Source of the DNA: Plotosus lineatus
Lineage: Eukaryota; Chordata; Actinopteri; Siluriformes; Plotosidae
Assembly: GCA_024760905.1 (NCBI GenBank)
Contig: CM045731.1
Coordinates: 22,547,001-22,611,000 of the forward strand
DNA: 64,000 nt
Reading direction: 5' to 3'
Shown piece after piece: positions 32,360 to 44,361 of the stretch. The notes beneath the pieces were generated by a model that saw only the letters and a program-made list of their open reading frames with translations, was not told the DNA's origin and ran no database searches. The translations under genes and the position numbers were made by a program. The stretch's first letter is position 1; each line of letters opens with the position of its first letter.

Positions 32360-33762
32360 TATGTTAGCTGATCTAATCATCACCTAAAACCCTAATCTCA
32401 AAGTTTTAAGCATTGATTAGATGATGCCATCATTGGGTGGGCATGATTATAGTTGTGCTGAGAATCCTCAGGCAGGTAGATTTCCAGGAACAGGGCTGAG
32501 CAGCTGCATAATGCAGATGTAGTTGAACCTTCACAAATTTCAGTTTTAGACTTCCTCCTCGATCATAACTTTCTGGTGACATCCCATGGTCATTGTCTAT
32601 TTTCAAAGGTGATGGTGGACGACACCTCTAAGAATTGGTTGCAAGCAGTCCATCTGGAGGACTTCTCTTCTTCCTGACTTACTTTGACTAGTGTCCATTG
32701 CTCCACTCAATAGACTGGTACCCAAATTTAGGACTGTTATTCTGTGCAACGATAATGCAAGCATTGCAAACATAAAGAAAACCAACTCCAGGCTGTTTTA
32801 GTACTAAAGGTGGCCGTTCAAAAATGTGCCATTTAAAATTTCCATTCAGTGCTCACATGAAACACGGAAGACAATTTCAAAAGTATTGGCACACATTCAG
32901 AATCACTGTTTTGAAACTTCCAGTACAATTTTCACTGCATACACAGAAAACCCTAAATATTCTAACAACAGTTAGCAAGACAGATTAGATTTTACTTTAT
33001 AAGTGGGCAGTTACATATTTCTGAGAATTAATTCTTCAGATCATTTGAAAAGTTTAAACTAAAATAAATTAAAAATTATATGTCGGTTTAAGTCTCACTT
33101 TTCTGCACAGTTTCAAGGTTGTCCTTCTCCCCATATGCCTGACCCAACTCGGGAAAAGCTTCATTATACGTTAATAAGCTGGATCAGGTATGTTGGGAGT
33201 TAAAGCATGTAATTTTGGAGGTTAGTAGGTCACAGAGGACTGGAGCTGAAAGACAAATCTATAGGACGCTTGTGGATGCCTGTCCCACTCACACTAAGCT
33301 GCAGTATCTTTGCTTTTGTGTTTTGTTTTCTATAAACCATACCTGTATCAAATTACATGGCAATGTGAACCATTTTGTAGCCGTTTTTTCTTTCTTTTTT
33401 TTTTTTTCATTGCCATCCATGCTTGCAATTTTGTGTTTTGGCATTGCCTTATGAGCTTGCACTTGCTTCTCATTTGTTATGAGACAGTCTCTCTTAATAT
33501 TTAATCTTCTTTGCCTTATTTCCCATTAATGAAAACCTTTCATCTCTGGAGCATTGCATAAACCAGATACTGAAACGTCTGAGACATTCTGCCCATGGCT
33601 CATCTCGTCTGACGGAGGCCTTTGAACGGCAACAGGAAAAGCGCGACAGCTTATAGTCAGCGAAGCCAACACATTCCAAATTAGCACACGCAGCATTCAA
33701 GCATTTCAAATTAAGATGCCACACAGTTTGGGTGACTACAGAGTTCATTCAGGGGTCAGAAA

Positions 33763-33765
<3 letters not shown>
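32360..33765. other. Unassigned DNA
   Basis: No domain in any frame; a T-rich run lies near 33395-33407. 33180-33260 has a phrase reminiscent of a fish repeat but with no clear borders. Confidence 0.4.

Positions 33766-33825
<60 letters not shown>
33766..33825. repeat. (TC)n microsatellite
   Basis: 60 bp run. Confidence 0.97.
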
Positions 33826-33830
<5 letters not shown>

Positions 33831-33888
33831 AGGGGTCGAAGCTCAAGCCGTTTAGGAAGATCAAACTTTAATCTGAAATATGTCTATA

Positions 33889-34090
33889 GGGCAGCACGGT
33901 GGCATAGTGCATCACAGCAAGAACGTCCACTGCTGACTTTCATAAAGACGAGGCTGTGAAGCTGTCAGTGTGTTTCTGTCCTTTGCTAAATGGTTGTGTC
34001 AGGAAAGGCATCCGACGTAAAAACTTATGGCAAATCAAAGGTTCGAATCATTCGCTGTAGTGACCCCTGATAAAAAGGGGAAAAGTCGCG
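33889..34090 (+). mobile_element. Mosaic SINE: C-type head on B-type body and tail
   Basis: It starts GGGCAGCACGGTGGCATAGT, a SINE-C head. It jumps after ~40 bp to the SINE-B body ('cactgctgactttcataaag') and tail ('aggaaaggcatccgacgta', 'attcgctgtagtgacccc', 'aaaaaggggaaaag'). Confidence 0.65.
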
Positions 34091-34093
34091 CAA

Positions 34094-34095
<2 letters not shown>

Positions 34096-34143
<48 letters not shown>

Positions 34144-34309
34144 TTATATTTTATTGACATCTTATGCATTATTTTTTAATGTTTAATTGTTATTATAAGC
34201 ATTTATAGCATTGAATATGTACTAATTGGCATTATATGTACACATATACATGTATGTGTATGTCACCCGGAGGGGGGTGGGGGTGAGGGTGAGGGTGAGG
34301 ATGACTGTA
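34096..34309 (+). mobile_element. M1 MITE, right half only
   Basis: A (GT)n array at 34096-34141 leads into 'tttaattgttattataagc', 'atttatagcattgaatatg' and 'acatgtatgtgtatgtcac', colinear with 25400-25540. The left end and the right TIR are missing. Confidence 0.75.
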
Positions 34310-34313
34310 TATA

Positions 34314-35690
34314 CAATGAGCCTCGGAATGCTCTAGAGTCCGGACAAATCGGAATCCAAACAAAAAATCCAAGAGTTCTTCCATTCAGGAACCCGAACAA
34401 AAAGCAGAAGTCGAACTCGAGAAATGAGTGAGAAAAAATGAGACTGAGTGGGAGGAAAAGTGCGCGACTTTTGGAAATCCGGAAGTTGTTGATAATATGT
34501 ATGTTCTGGGGAAGTCCGGAAGTTGTTGATACTATGTATCACCCTAAAATCTGTCCTTGGGAAGTCCGAAAGTTGTTGATACAGTACATATCACAAGCAC
34601 TAGAGCTAAAGCTAGCGCTAAAGCACTAACGCTATCTAATCACTAACGCCATATACCACCTGCAGTGACAAATATGATTTAGGGTACCGGACAGAAAACC
34701 CACAGATCGGCTTATAGGCATAGCCGCCTAAACGAAGGTGAAGAGGATGTATGTATGTAAACTAAGTTAAATCGCTGAAGCTAAACTAAAGTGCTAAAGC
34801 TAAGCTAAAGCGCTAGCAGCGCTGTGAACACCTTTAACTATGAATTCATGAGTAACTTCCTTAAGATTTTGAAAAGAAGGCAGAAACAAGCAACATTAAA
34901 AATGTTCTTCAAGAAAAGAAAGGGACATCTTGAAGAAGAGTCATCTATACAAAGGGGGTAGCAAGAGAAAAAAACTTTGGCTAATTAACCTGAAGCTGTT
35001 ATGGAAGGGAAGCCACTTCTCTTCCTCTCCAACATTTATGTATGCCAACTGCTCACCACCACAAAAGTTAAAATTGTTATATTTATTGTTCTTATGCTTT
35101 AACTTTCCTGTGGTTTTTATTTTAGTGTCTTATGGTCTCTCTCAGGTGCGCATTTTATTGTTCACAGGAAAGGCACTAAATCAAAATGTGTGTGTTTTTT
35201 AAACGGGTGCATTATTTAAAAACGGGTGCATTTTATTATTCACAGAGAAGGCACTAGATCATGGGGAAATCATAGTCACGGTTAGAGATGCGGAGAAACA
35301 CGGAAATCAAACTAAACTGTGCTCCACCAGTTCCCGCTTTAATTTAATTTCTGTGTTTCTAGTGCTCGAGTGCCCGTGCTCTAGTGCGTTCCCTGTGAAC
35401 AATAAAGCGTACCCGTTTTCATAGATGAAACAGGGAAATCGTAGTCACTGTTAGAGAGACAGAGAAATTAAAGAGTCTCTCACAACACAGACCAAAACAT
35501 AGTGTACTGTATTTGATATTTTTTTCACTTAATTTGCGGAGATACGGTACTGTTAACTTCTGTTCAAAAGATGACAGAATGGATTAAGACCATTTACATT
35601 ATTTGTTATGGGAAGAGTGGATTGGGAATCCAAACAAATCAGAATCCGAACAGCTGCCAGGAACAGGTTAAGTTCGAATACCGAGGCTAT
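34314..35690. mobile_element. M4 TIR DNA element with internal repeats
   Basis: The left end reads GAGCCTCGGAATGC and the right end, inverted, reads AGCCTCGGTATTCG. Both ends lie in TA-rich sequence. A second pair of matching words follows ('aatcggaatccaaacaaa' left, 'ggaatccaaacaaatcagaa' right). Inside are three copies of 'agtccggaagttgttgata' (34483-34587), a cluster of GCTAAAGC words (34600-34830) and an inverted repeat ('ttattgttcacaggaaaggc' near 35154 against its complement near 35390-35410). No transposase found. Probably pogo/Tigger-like, not certain. Confidence 0.6.
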
Positions 35691-35692
35691 AT

Positions 35693-36002
<310 letters not shown>

Positions 36003-36076
36003 GGTCCCAAGCCCAGATAAATGCAGAGGGTTGCGTCAGTAATGGCATCTGGCATAAAACAAATGCCAAATAAAAA

Positions 36077-37315
36077 ATGCGAGTCACAACAAGCAGTGTC
36101 ATACCGGATCAGTCGAGGCCCGGGTTAACAACGACCGCCATCAGTGCTGTTAACCAACAGGGTGCTGGTGGAAATTGGACTTCTGTTGGTCGAAGAAGGA
36201 GGCGTGTCCGTAGGCAGAGAGAGAAGAGGAAAAGCACGAGTCTAGGACTGAGAGTAGGGACTTTTAATGTTGGAACAATGGCAGGAAAGAGTAGAGAGCT
36301 GGCTGACATGATGCAGAGGAACAGGAGGAAGGTGGACATACTGTGTGTTCAGGAGACCAGGTGGAAATGGAGCAAGGCAAGAAGTTTAGGAGCAGGGTTT
36401 AAGCTGTTTTTTCATGGTGTGGATGGGAAGAGAAATGGAGTAGGAGTCATCTTGAAGGAGGAGTTTGTCAGGAATGTTCTAGAAGTGAAAAGAGTGTCAG
36501 ACAGAGTGATGAGTCTCAAGTTAGAAATTGAAGGTGTAATGTTCAATGTTGTTAGTGCTTATGCCCCACAGGCAGGATGTGAGCTAGAAGAGAAGGAGAG
36601 ATTCTGGAGTAAGTTAGATGAAGTGATGCAGAGTACCCCCAGAGGTGAAATAGTGGTCATTGTGGTAGGCTTCAATGGACATGTTGGTGCAGGAAACAGA
36701 GGGGACAAGGAAATGATGGGCAGGTTTGGTATCCAGAACAGGAACCCAGGAGGACAGATGTTGGTAGATTTTGCAAAAAGGATGGAAATGGCTGTGGTAA
36801 ATACGGTCTTCCAGAAGAGACAGGAGCATATGGTGACTTAGAAAAGCAGAGGTAGGAGCACACAGGTAGACTACATCTTGTGCAGGCGATGTAATTTGAA
36901 GGAAGTCAGTGACTGCAAAGTAGTAGCGGGTGAGAGTGTTGCCAAACAGCATAGGATGGTGATGTGCAGGATGACGCTGATGGTAAGAAAGGTGAAGAAG
37001 GCAAAGACAGAGCAGAAGACAAAGTGGTGGTGGAAACTGAAAAAGGACGAGTGTCGTGTTGTCTTCAAGGAGGAGTTGAAACAGGTTTTGGGTGGTGAGG
37101 AAGTGCTTCCAGGTGACTGGACAACTACAGCTAATGTGATCAGGGAGACAGGTAGGAGAATACTTGGTGTGTCATCTGGAAGGAGAGGAGATAAGGAGAC
37201 TTGGTGGTGGAATGAGGAAGTGCAGGAGTGTGTACAAAGGAAGAGGTTAGCTAAGAAGCAGTGGGACATTGAGAGGACCGAAGAGAGTAAACAGGAGTAC
37301 AGGGAGACAGCATAA
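36077..37315 (+). pseudogene. RTE endonuclease and linker, copy 2
   Basis: One frame runs VGTFNVGTMAGKSRELADMM, VDILCVQETRWKWSKARS, GVDGKRNGVGVILKEEF, MFNVVSAYAPQAGCELEEK. It stops at 36839-36841 and continues in the same frame with VDYILCRRCNLKEV and the charged linker up to a frameshift near 37310. The catalytic Glu of QETRW is present. The Asp of the DFN motif is Gly here (codon 36668-36670, VGFNGHVG; copy 1 has DFNGHVG). The nuclease would be dead even without the stop. Confidence 0.87.
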
Positions 37316-39015
37316 GGCAAAGGTAGCGGTGTCAAAGGCCAAACAGAGGGCGTATGATGACTTGTATGCTCGGTTGGAAAGTAAAGCTGGAGAATATGAT
37401 TCATACAGGTTGGCACAGCAGAGAAATAAAGATGGAAAGGACGTGCAGCAAGTTAGAGTGATTAAGAACAGAAAGGGAAATGTATTGATTGATGAAAGAG
37501 TGTGCTGGGAAGATGGAAAGAGTACTTTGAAGAGCCGATGAATGAGGAAAATGATAGAGAAAAAAGAGTAGAAGAGGTGACCGTCAAGGACCAGGAAGTA
37601 ACAAAGATTAATAAGGGAGAAGTGAGGAGGGCATTGAAGAGGATGAAGAATGGAAAGGCAGTTGGTCCTGACGACATACCGGTGGAGGTATGGAAGTGTC
37701 TAGGAGAAATAACAGTAGATTTCCTGACAAGAACATTCAACAATGTCTTAGAGAGTGAGCGGATGCCAGAGGAATGGAGAAGAAGTTTGCTTGTGCCCAT
37801 TTTTAAGAACAAGGGAGACATGCAGAGTTGTGGCAACTACAGAAGGATAAAGTTGATGAGCCATATGATGAAGTTATAAGAAAGAATAGTGGAAGCTAGA
37901 CTAAGGGCAGAAGTCAGCATTTATGAACAATAGTTTGGTTTCATGCCAAGAAAGAGCACCACAGATGCAGTGTTTGTCTTGAGGATGTTAATAGAGAAGT
38001 ACAGAGAAGATCAGACGGAGCTGCATTGGGCCTTTGTGCATCTGGTGAAAGCATATGACAGGGTGCCGAGAGAGATATTGTGGTATTGCATGAGAAAGTC
38101 TGGAGTGGCAGAAAAGTATGTTGAGTGGTGCAGGACATGTATGAGAGATGTAAGATGACATGTATGAGAGATGTATGAGAGACAGTGGTGAGGTGTGCTG
38201 TCGGTGTGACAGAAGAGTTCAAGGTGGAGGTGGGGCTGCATCAAGGGTCAGCTCTGAGCCCCTTCTTGTTTGCTATGGTGATGGACAGGCTGACAGACGA
38301 AGTTAGACAAGATTTAGAGAGGTGGAGGTATGCCCTGGAAAGGAGGGGGATGAAGGTTAGCCTCAGTAAGACAGAATACATGTGTATGAATGACAAGGAT
38401 CCAAGAGGAACGGTGAGGTTACAGGGAGCAGAGACAAGGAAGATGGAGGATTTTAAGTACTTAGGCTCAACAATCCAGAGCAATGGAGAGTGTGGAAAAG
38501 AGGTGAAGAAGCATGTGCAGGCAGGTTGGAATGGTTGGAGAAAAGTGTCTGGTGTGATGTGTGATAGGAGGGTCTCAGTAAGAATGAAAGGATAAGTGTA
38601 CAAGACGGTGTTGAGGCCAGCGATGTTGTATGGTTTATAAACAGTGGTACTGGCGAAAAGACAGGAGGCAGAGCTGGAGGTAGCAGAGTGAAAATGTTGA
38701 GGTTCTCTTTGGGAGTAACAAGGATGGATAGGATCAGGAATGAGCACATCAGAGGGACAGCACATGTAAGACATTTTGGAGACAAAGTCAGAGAGGCTAG
38801 ATTGAGATGGTTTGGACACGTACAGAGGAGGGATAGTGAGTATATTGGTAGTAGAATGCTTAGGTTGGAACTACCAGGAAGAAGGCCTAGAGGAAGACCA
38901 TAGAGACGATTCATGGATGTAGTGAAGGAGGACATGAAGGTAGTTGGTGTAAGAGAAGAAGATGCAAAGGATAGGGTGAGATGGGGGCAGATGATTTGCT
39001 GTGGCAACCCCTGAA
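37269..39015 (+). pseudogene. RTE reverse transcriptase, copy 2
   Basis: Blocks: GKAVGPDDIPVEVWKCLGE and RRSLLVPIFKNKGD (37502-37879, ending in a stop at MSHMMKL), then AFVHLVKAYDRVPR (37943-38158). Here the first catalytic Asp of motif A is His (codon 38039-38041). Next come GLHQGSALSPFLFAMVMDRL and directly DLERWRYALERRG (38185-38595), so the FADD box is deleted near 38311. Then come DFKYLGSTIQSNGECGKEV and RLRWFGHVQRRDSEYIGSR with GRRPRGRP. A small tandem duplication at 38137-38182 breaks the palm. Confidence 0.88.
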
Positions 39016-39059
39016 GGGAACAGCCGAAAGGAAAAGAAGAAGAAGGATTGACCCCCCTG

Positions 39060-39260
39060 ACTATTGTGTATATATATAAAGGTTTGAATCCCTGTTAGAC
39101 TCCCTCTCTGGTAAGACCCATAGGGGAGTTCTTAACCAAAAGTGTGCCTCTGTCCGCCTCGGACTACAGGTACGGTAGCCCTGCAATAGATTAGCATCCC
39201 ATAGTTGAACTCCTATTCACTTCACTTAACAGAATCCAGGATAAAGCCCCAGCTCAAATG
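39060..39260 (+). mobile_element. SINE-D fragment, old
   Basis: 'aggtttgaatccctgttaga' (box B-like), then 'ggagttcttaaccaaaagtg', 'tgcctctgtc' and 'agattagcatcccatagttg' follow the SINE-D layout seen at 56765. Strongly diverged. Confidence 0.5.
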
Positions 39261-39654
39261 AACTACCAGGCTTGGTTGTAAAACAAACAAACAAACAAAC
39301 AAACAAAAAAGCCCAACAGGCTTTACCTTAAAATTTTACCATTCAAATCAGACTGCGGTTAAAAAATAAAATCTCCCATTTAAATTACCATTAAAAAAGG
39401 TTCTTCAGGTTTTTAATTCACTCCTAATCAGGAGGCAACAAAACGAGTTGACGATTGGCCTAATATTTACTGCAAGCTGTTAAGTTTTGTGAAAACCTGA
39501 CCCATTTTGTGTATTTGGCCATATTTTAATGGGTCAGGAACAGTGCAACCTGCTTAAGTCGATCACAAAGGAGTTGCATCCTGGAAGTACATCTCAAACT
39601 TGAATGCATTTGCATCTATACATTCCCACCCACCCACCCCGCCCAATCACTCAC

Positions 39655-39975
39655 TCACTCACTCGCTCACTCACTCAGATGAAACGCTAAATCCTATTTT
39701 GGTCATGAAGAGGCTGAAGCCCATCTCAGCCGATACTGAGTGAAGGTGGAGTGCACCCCGCATTGCTCGCCAGACCATCGCAGAACCATTCACACACTTA
39801 CACATAGGATCAATTTGGAACATTCAATTAGCATAATGCACATGTGTATGTACTGTGGAAGGAAACTAGAGTACCCAGAAGAAACCCACACGACTGCGAG
39901 AAGAACAGGCAAAACTCCAAACCAAAGACCTTCTTGTTGTGAGGTGAACATCTTCACCACCATGCCACAGTGCTA
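39655..39975 (-). mobile_element. SINE-C copy
   Basis: Left tail 'gaaacgctaaatcctatttt' and 'ccatctcagccgatactgag'; middle 'aggaaactagagtaccc'; right head 'gaccttcttgttgtgaggtg', 'cttcaccaccatgcca'. Confidence 0.75.
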
Positions 39976-41624
39976 TTCCTTTCCAATATGAAATCTAACT
40001 TTGTGCAGCCCTTCTGAAACGAGGTTATCAGTCAGCTTGCACAACAGCTTTCAAGGTTGTGTCCGATGCGAATATGTACGTGTTATTATCTTTCGAGCCA
40101 AATCCTTACTTTTGTGAAGCAGGGTAACTTTAAAAGCGAAAAGGTCCATCTATTCAGCCCTCACGTTCTCCGCGTAAAGCCGCCTTACATTTAATCCGTA
40201 GTCACCATTTTTTAAACTCGACTCTAACATTAGGCTTTAGGAGATGAATCACTTTGAGAGATGCCTCTAAATGAGTTTCTCTCTCTCTCTACGTTCCTAC
40301 CCCACCTCCCTACAACCCCCTCAGCTTCTCTCCTTGATCTTTCAGACAATTATCCACAAAGAATGGCATCCACGTCCAATTCAGAATATCACAAAACACA
40401 GCTGCATATGATCCGTCCAACACAATACGAATGGATTTAAATGGTTTGCAGTTGTTTCCAGCATTTGATGTTGATTTGGTGTTTTGTCCTATTGGTTAAA
40501 GCATCCTGTGGATGTGTGAATGAGTTTCTGCTAAAAGAACATTCATAGGTTTTTTTTGTTTGTTTTTTGTTTTTTTTTCTTTTCGAACTGGGTAAAAATA
40601 GCAAATCATGGGAATAACGTGTAAGTTCTCGAAATTAGTTCTGTACTCTTAAAAAACTCACTTTCACCTCATTGCCTGCAGGAATCATTATTAAATGGAT
40701 GTGAAACAAAAACAGGGGGGAAAAAAATGTTTTTACCAAAGTTTATTAAACTGTTTTTAAATATTGTATTAAATGTATTGTGCATTTTTTTAACCACAGG
40801 ATTTATTCAGACACATGCAATTTTTAAAAATGATTGATGCAGACACATTTTTTTTTTTTTTTTATTCAAGTTTCTGTTTTTCTTCTTTCCTTTTATTGCA
40901 TGACTCATACTGACACAAAAATGGAAATAATATGTTCTTTGTCACTTCACATCTTTCCTTTTTTATTTTACAATAGATATTTATTAATACACTAAACAGA
41001 AATAATAATCAGTGTTTATGATGTTATAACTGCATAATAAAAACATCTGGTATGTGAATACTGCACCGGTTATACATTCACACCGTATTATACATCGCGC
41101 TAAATATTCCCCGGATGTGAATAAACAATCCCAATATTGACTGCAAGATTAGCCTACATCCGTCTAGATGATGTGCCTGTGTGCGAGAAAGGCGTACTCT
41201 CATTTGCAAATTGAGATGTCGGGAAATATTTCTGACAGGCGAATCAGTGGCTGGCTCCGGCTGCAGAAGAGACGAGAGAAGAAGAGAAGAGAGAGCAGGG
41301 GATGTCTGGCAGGAGGGACGATCCTCCGAGGAACTAGCATAATCCTTTTTTTTTCTGCCTGCTGGCTTTTGAAAGAGGTTTCATTGAATATGTCTTGAGA
41401 GATGAGTATGATGAAAGAAAGAAAGAAACAGAAAAGCATCTGAACACATCCAATTTTATTTTCTTATTGTAAGTTGGTATATTTTACAGACATTTAAAAA
41501 CAGTGCAGGAAAGGAACAGATTCTGTTTAATGTTTAGTTAACATTAGCATTCTGTTCTGTGCTAAACGATCTCCAAACATGGAGGAATGGTTTTGGAACC
41601 AATCCGCTATGGTGACAAAGTCTT

Positions 41625-41626
<2 letters not shown>
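39976..41626. other. Unassigned AT-rich DNA
   Basis: T-rich runs at 40549-40580 and 40850-40864. No TE or coding domain recognised. Confidence 0.45.
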
Positions 41627-41697
<71 letters not shown>

Positions 41698-41713
41698 TGT
41701 GTGTGTGTGTGTG
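41627..41713. repeat. (GT)n microsatellite
   Basis: ~87 bp with one GA break near 41695. Confidence 0.97.
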
Positions 41714-42783
41714 AATGTGAGGAGTTGGATTAGCTCAGCTTGTACCCTTCCCAGCATGTTTTGCACTACTTCCAGTGCCTATGAGCTTCTTTTACACAAG
41801 AAGCTCACAGACAATTGAACAGATGGCAAATCATCAAAGGCAAATCATCACCATAAAAAAAAGTTGCTTTCTGCTCCTGCTTTGTCTTCGTCTACTCATT
41901 CTCGATTTTATTGTGATTAATTTATTTTCTTTTTAATAATAGTAATTGTATGCACCGCCTAGGTAACCCCCTCATTACATGCTATTCTTAAATCAATAGC
42001 CGTTTTCATTATACCAAGTTAAAAGAAGCTTTGCTTGGCTTTCCTTTTTTTCCATCAACCTTCTTTGTGAGAGGGATTAAAGGGATTAAATCAGCACTAA
42101 GACTTGTCTCCGGGACAGGCCGTGGGTCAGGAGTTCAGTGTTGCCTGGGGGTGTGCGCTTTCCTCTCAGACATCCCAGAAAAGGACCTGTGATGGGCTGC
42201 CAGCGGTGCCCGATGTGCCAGGACACTGCGCCCACTGCCCGGCAGGGGATTAAGGCGCCCTGCTGCCTGCCGATAGTGACGCTGGAACATAAACGAGACT
42301 CGGAGAGATCTCTTTCAACAGCAGACAGGACATACTCTGACCGAGCGCTGCCCTCCACAACCGAGCTGTTTTTCCAAGTGCACTTTCTGTTGATGATTCG
42401 TCTCTGCAGGCAGCTGCACTAAAGTAAACTTTAGAGCTTTGATTTGCACAGAAGATTTAGCAGATAATTACAGTGAAGATCAGGAGGTATTGTCCGCCTG
42501 CATGCAGAATGCATTTTCCGTTCGTCCCCAGTCTACATGAAAAACAGCGTTCAAGGTCACTAAAAATAAAGCTTTTCAAGGTGCAGTAATTCCAGAATTC
42601 CATTTTCATATTTTATTTTTTAATAAAAAAATAAATAAAACAATGTTTTTTTTTCAGTGCATTTAGTAATTTCTCATTTCTACAAAAAATAAATAAATAA
42701 ATAAAAAAATAAAAAAAAATGGCAGCCATGTTTATAACTTTGAAGGGTCAGTATCCTCTTCTAACCAGGCATAAAATAGACTT
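41714..42783. other. Unassigned DNA, GC-richer island at 42100-42420
   Basis: 42110-42420 is clearly richer in G+C than its surroundings. Frames open on both strands for ~90 codons without any recognisable domain. It could be an exon, a conserved element or nothing. Confidence 0.35.
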
Positions 42784-42950
42784 GATGGCCTGGCGAGCTG
42801 TCCAGGGTGTACCCCTGTCCTCACCCAGAGTAGACTGTGATGGCCTGGCGAGCTGTCCAGGGTGTACCCCTGTCCTCACCCAGAGTTGACTGAGATGGGT
42901 CCCAGCTTTCCGGTGACCCTAATTAGCATTAAGCGGTTCAAAAAAAAATA
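42784..42950 (+). mobile_element. SINE-A/C tail with 55-bp tandem duplication
   Basis: 'gatggcctggcgagctgtcc' to 'tcacccagagtagactgt' is repeated at 42784-42838 and 42839-42893. It ends with 'ctaattagcattaagcggtt' and a GATG/AATG run. Confidence 0.8.
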
Positions 42951-43530
42951 GATGGATGGATGAATGAATGTATAAAATAGATTGTTTTAGTTTTAAGGTT
43001 GCTAACTGCGAACAAGTCAGTGAAGTGAACATAACTTGCTGTTAAACTAATTTGCTTCTGTTTCCTGTGAAATTTAGGTGGAGAAAAATTATTTAGCATT
43101 TTATTTAAAATAAATCAATTTTTAAAATATATTTTACTCACTTTTAAAGACTTTTACTCACCTTAACAAACCTCTGAAATGGAATTTTCAGACCGTTTTC
43201 AAATGTAACATTGACTACTGAACAGTTATTCAGGTGTGCAGGCTTGTAGTGGTTTAAGAAATAATATATTTAAATTATTTTATTGGAAAAAATACATATA
43301 TAATATATTATATTTCCTCTGTAATTCTTACACACCTTGCAGGTTAGGGTTGCCTTTTAGCTGAGCGTAAAGTCCTGTTCAATTGTTACCCATCTGCTGT
43401 GTTACTCAGCATAAACGATGACACCTTCACAGTCACCACTGTCAGGAAATGTTGAAGACTGAAGGCCTGTTCCCTGTAGCAGGCTAATAAAGCTCCATAT
43501 GTTTGGGGGGGGGGGGGATCATTATTCATA
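42951..43530. other. Unassigned AT-rich DNA
   Basis: No ORF or repeat beyond a G run at 43506-43516. Confidence 0.5.
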
Positions 43531-43835
43531 TTCATTCATTCATTTTCTGAACTGCTTAATGCTAATTAGGGTCGCAGGGAGGATGGTGCCCATCTCAGCC
43601 AGCTCACCAGGCCATTGCAGGTCAGAAACATGCTGATGGCTACGTAGTTTACTCTTTAAGAAATTTAGCAATATGTCCTTTACAGCCTTTTATCATACAG
43701 CGAGAGACATGGCCAGTGTTTGATAACTCAGTTAGCTTCACTGGAGTGACAGCAGTGGTTCATAATGGGGCTTAAACTGCCACCCGACTTTAGGATCAGT
43801 AATCCAGCACTCTACCACCAGTCTACCACTGCCTA
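43531..43835 (-). mobile_element. SINE-A copy
   Basis: CATT repeat, 'ttctgaactgcttaatgct', body with 'gcgagagacatggccagtgt' and decayed head 'ttaggatcagtaatccagca'. Confidence 0.8.
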
Positions 43836-43887
43836 GGGAAAAATCACCTAAATAAATAGATAAATAAATAAATTAATTAGTTAATAA

Positions 43888-43945
<58 letters not shown>
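43888..43945. repeat. (AAT)n microsatellite, left of a SINE-B
   Basis: The same repeat continues at 44302-44361 on the far side of the SINE. Confidence 0.96.
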
Positions 43946-44301
43946 GGGGCCAGTGATGGTCTAGTGTTATAGGGTGCTGGATTGCTGATCCAAAGGTTGG
44001 GGGTTCGAGTCCTACTCTCCACAAGGTTGTCACTGTCCCCCCCAGTGCGGCTAACTGGGTTATCAAAGGCGGGCCATGTCTCTCACTGTCTATGGTGAGA
44101 GGTATGTAAAAGAACCATTGCTGACGTTCGTAAAGAGTAGCTGCAAAGTCGTCAGCGTGTTTCTGTCCCTTGCTAAAAAAAAAAAAAAGGTTGTGAGAGG
44201 AAGGGCATCCGACGTAAATACTCTGCCAAATCAAACGTGCGAAGCAGATGATTCGCTGTGGCGACTCCCAGGTAAAAGGGAAAAAGCCGAAACGAAGACA
44301 C
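43946..44301 (+). mobile_element. SINE-B, full length, inside an (AAT)n array
   Basis: Head 'gtgatggtctagtgttatag' and GGTTCGAGTCC, body 'gggccatgtctctcactgtc'. The B tail reads 'gaggaagggcatccgacgta', 'cagatgattcgctgtggcga', 'gggaaaaagccgaaacg'. Both flanks are AAT repeats. Confidence 0.9.

Positions 44302-44361
<60 letters not shown>
44302..44361. repeat. (AAT)n microsatellite, right of a SINE-B
   Basis: ~60 bp. Confidence 0.96.
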
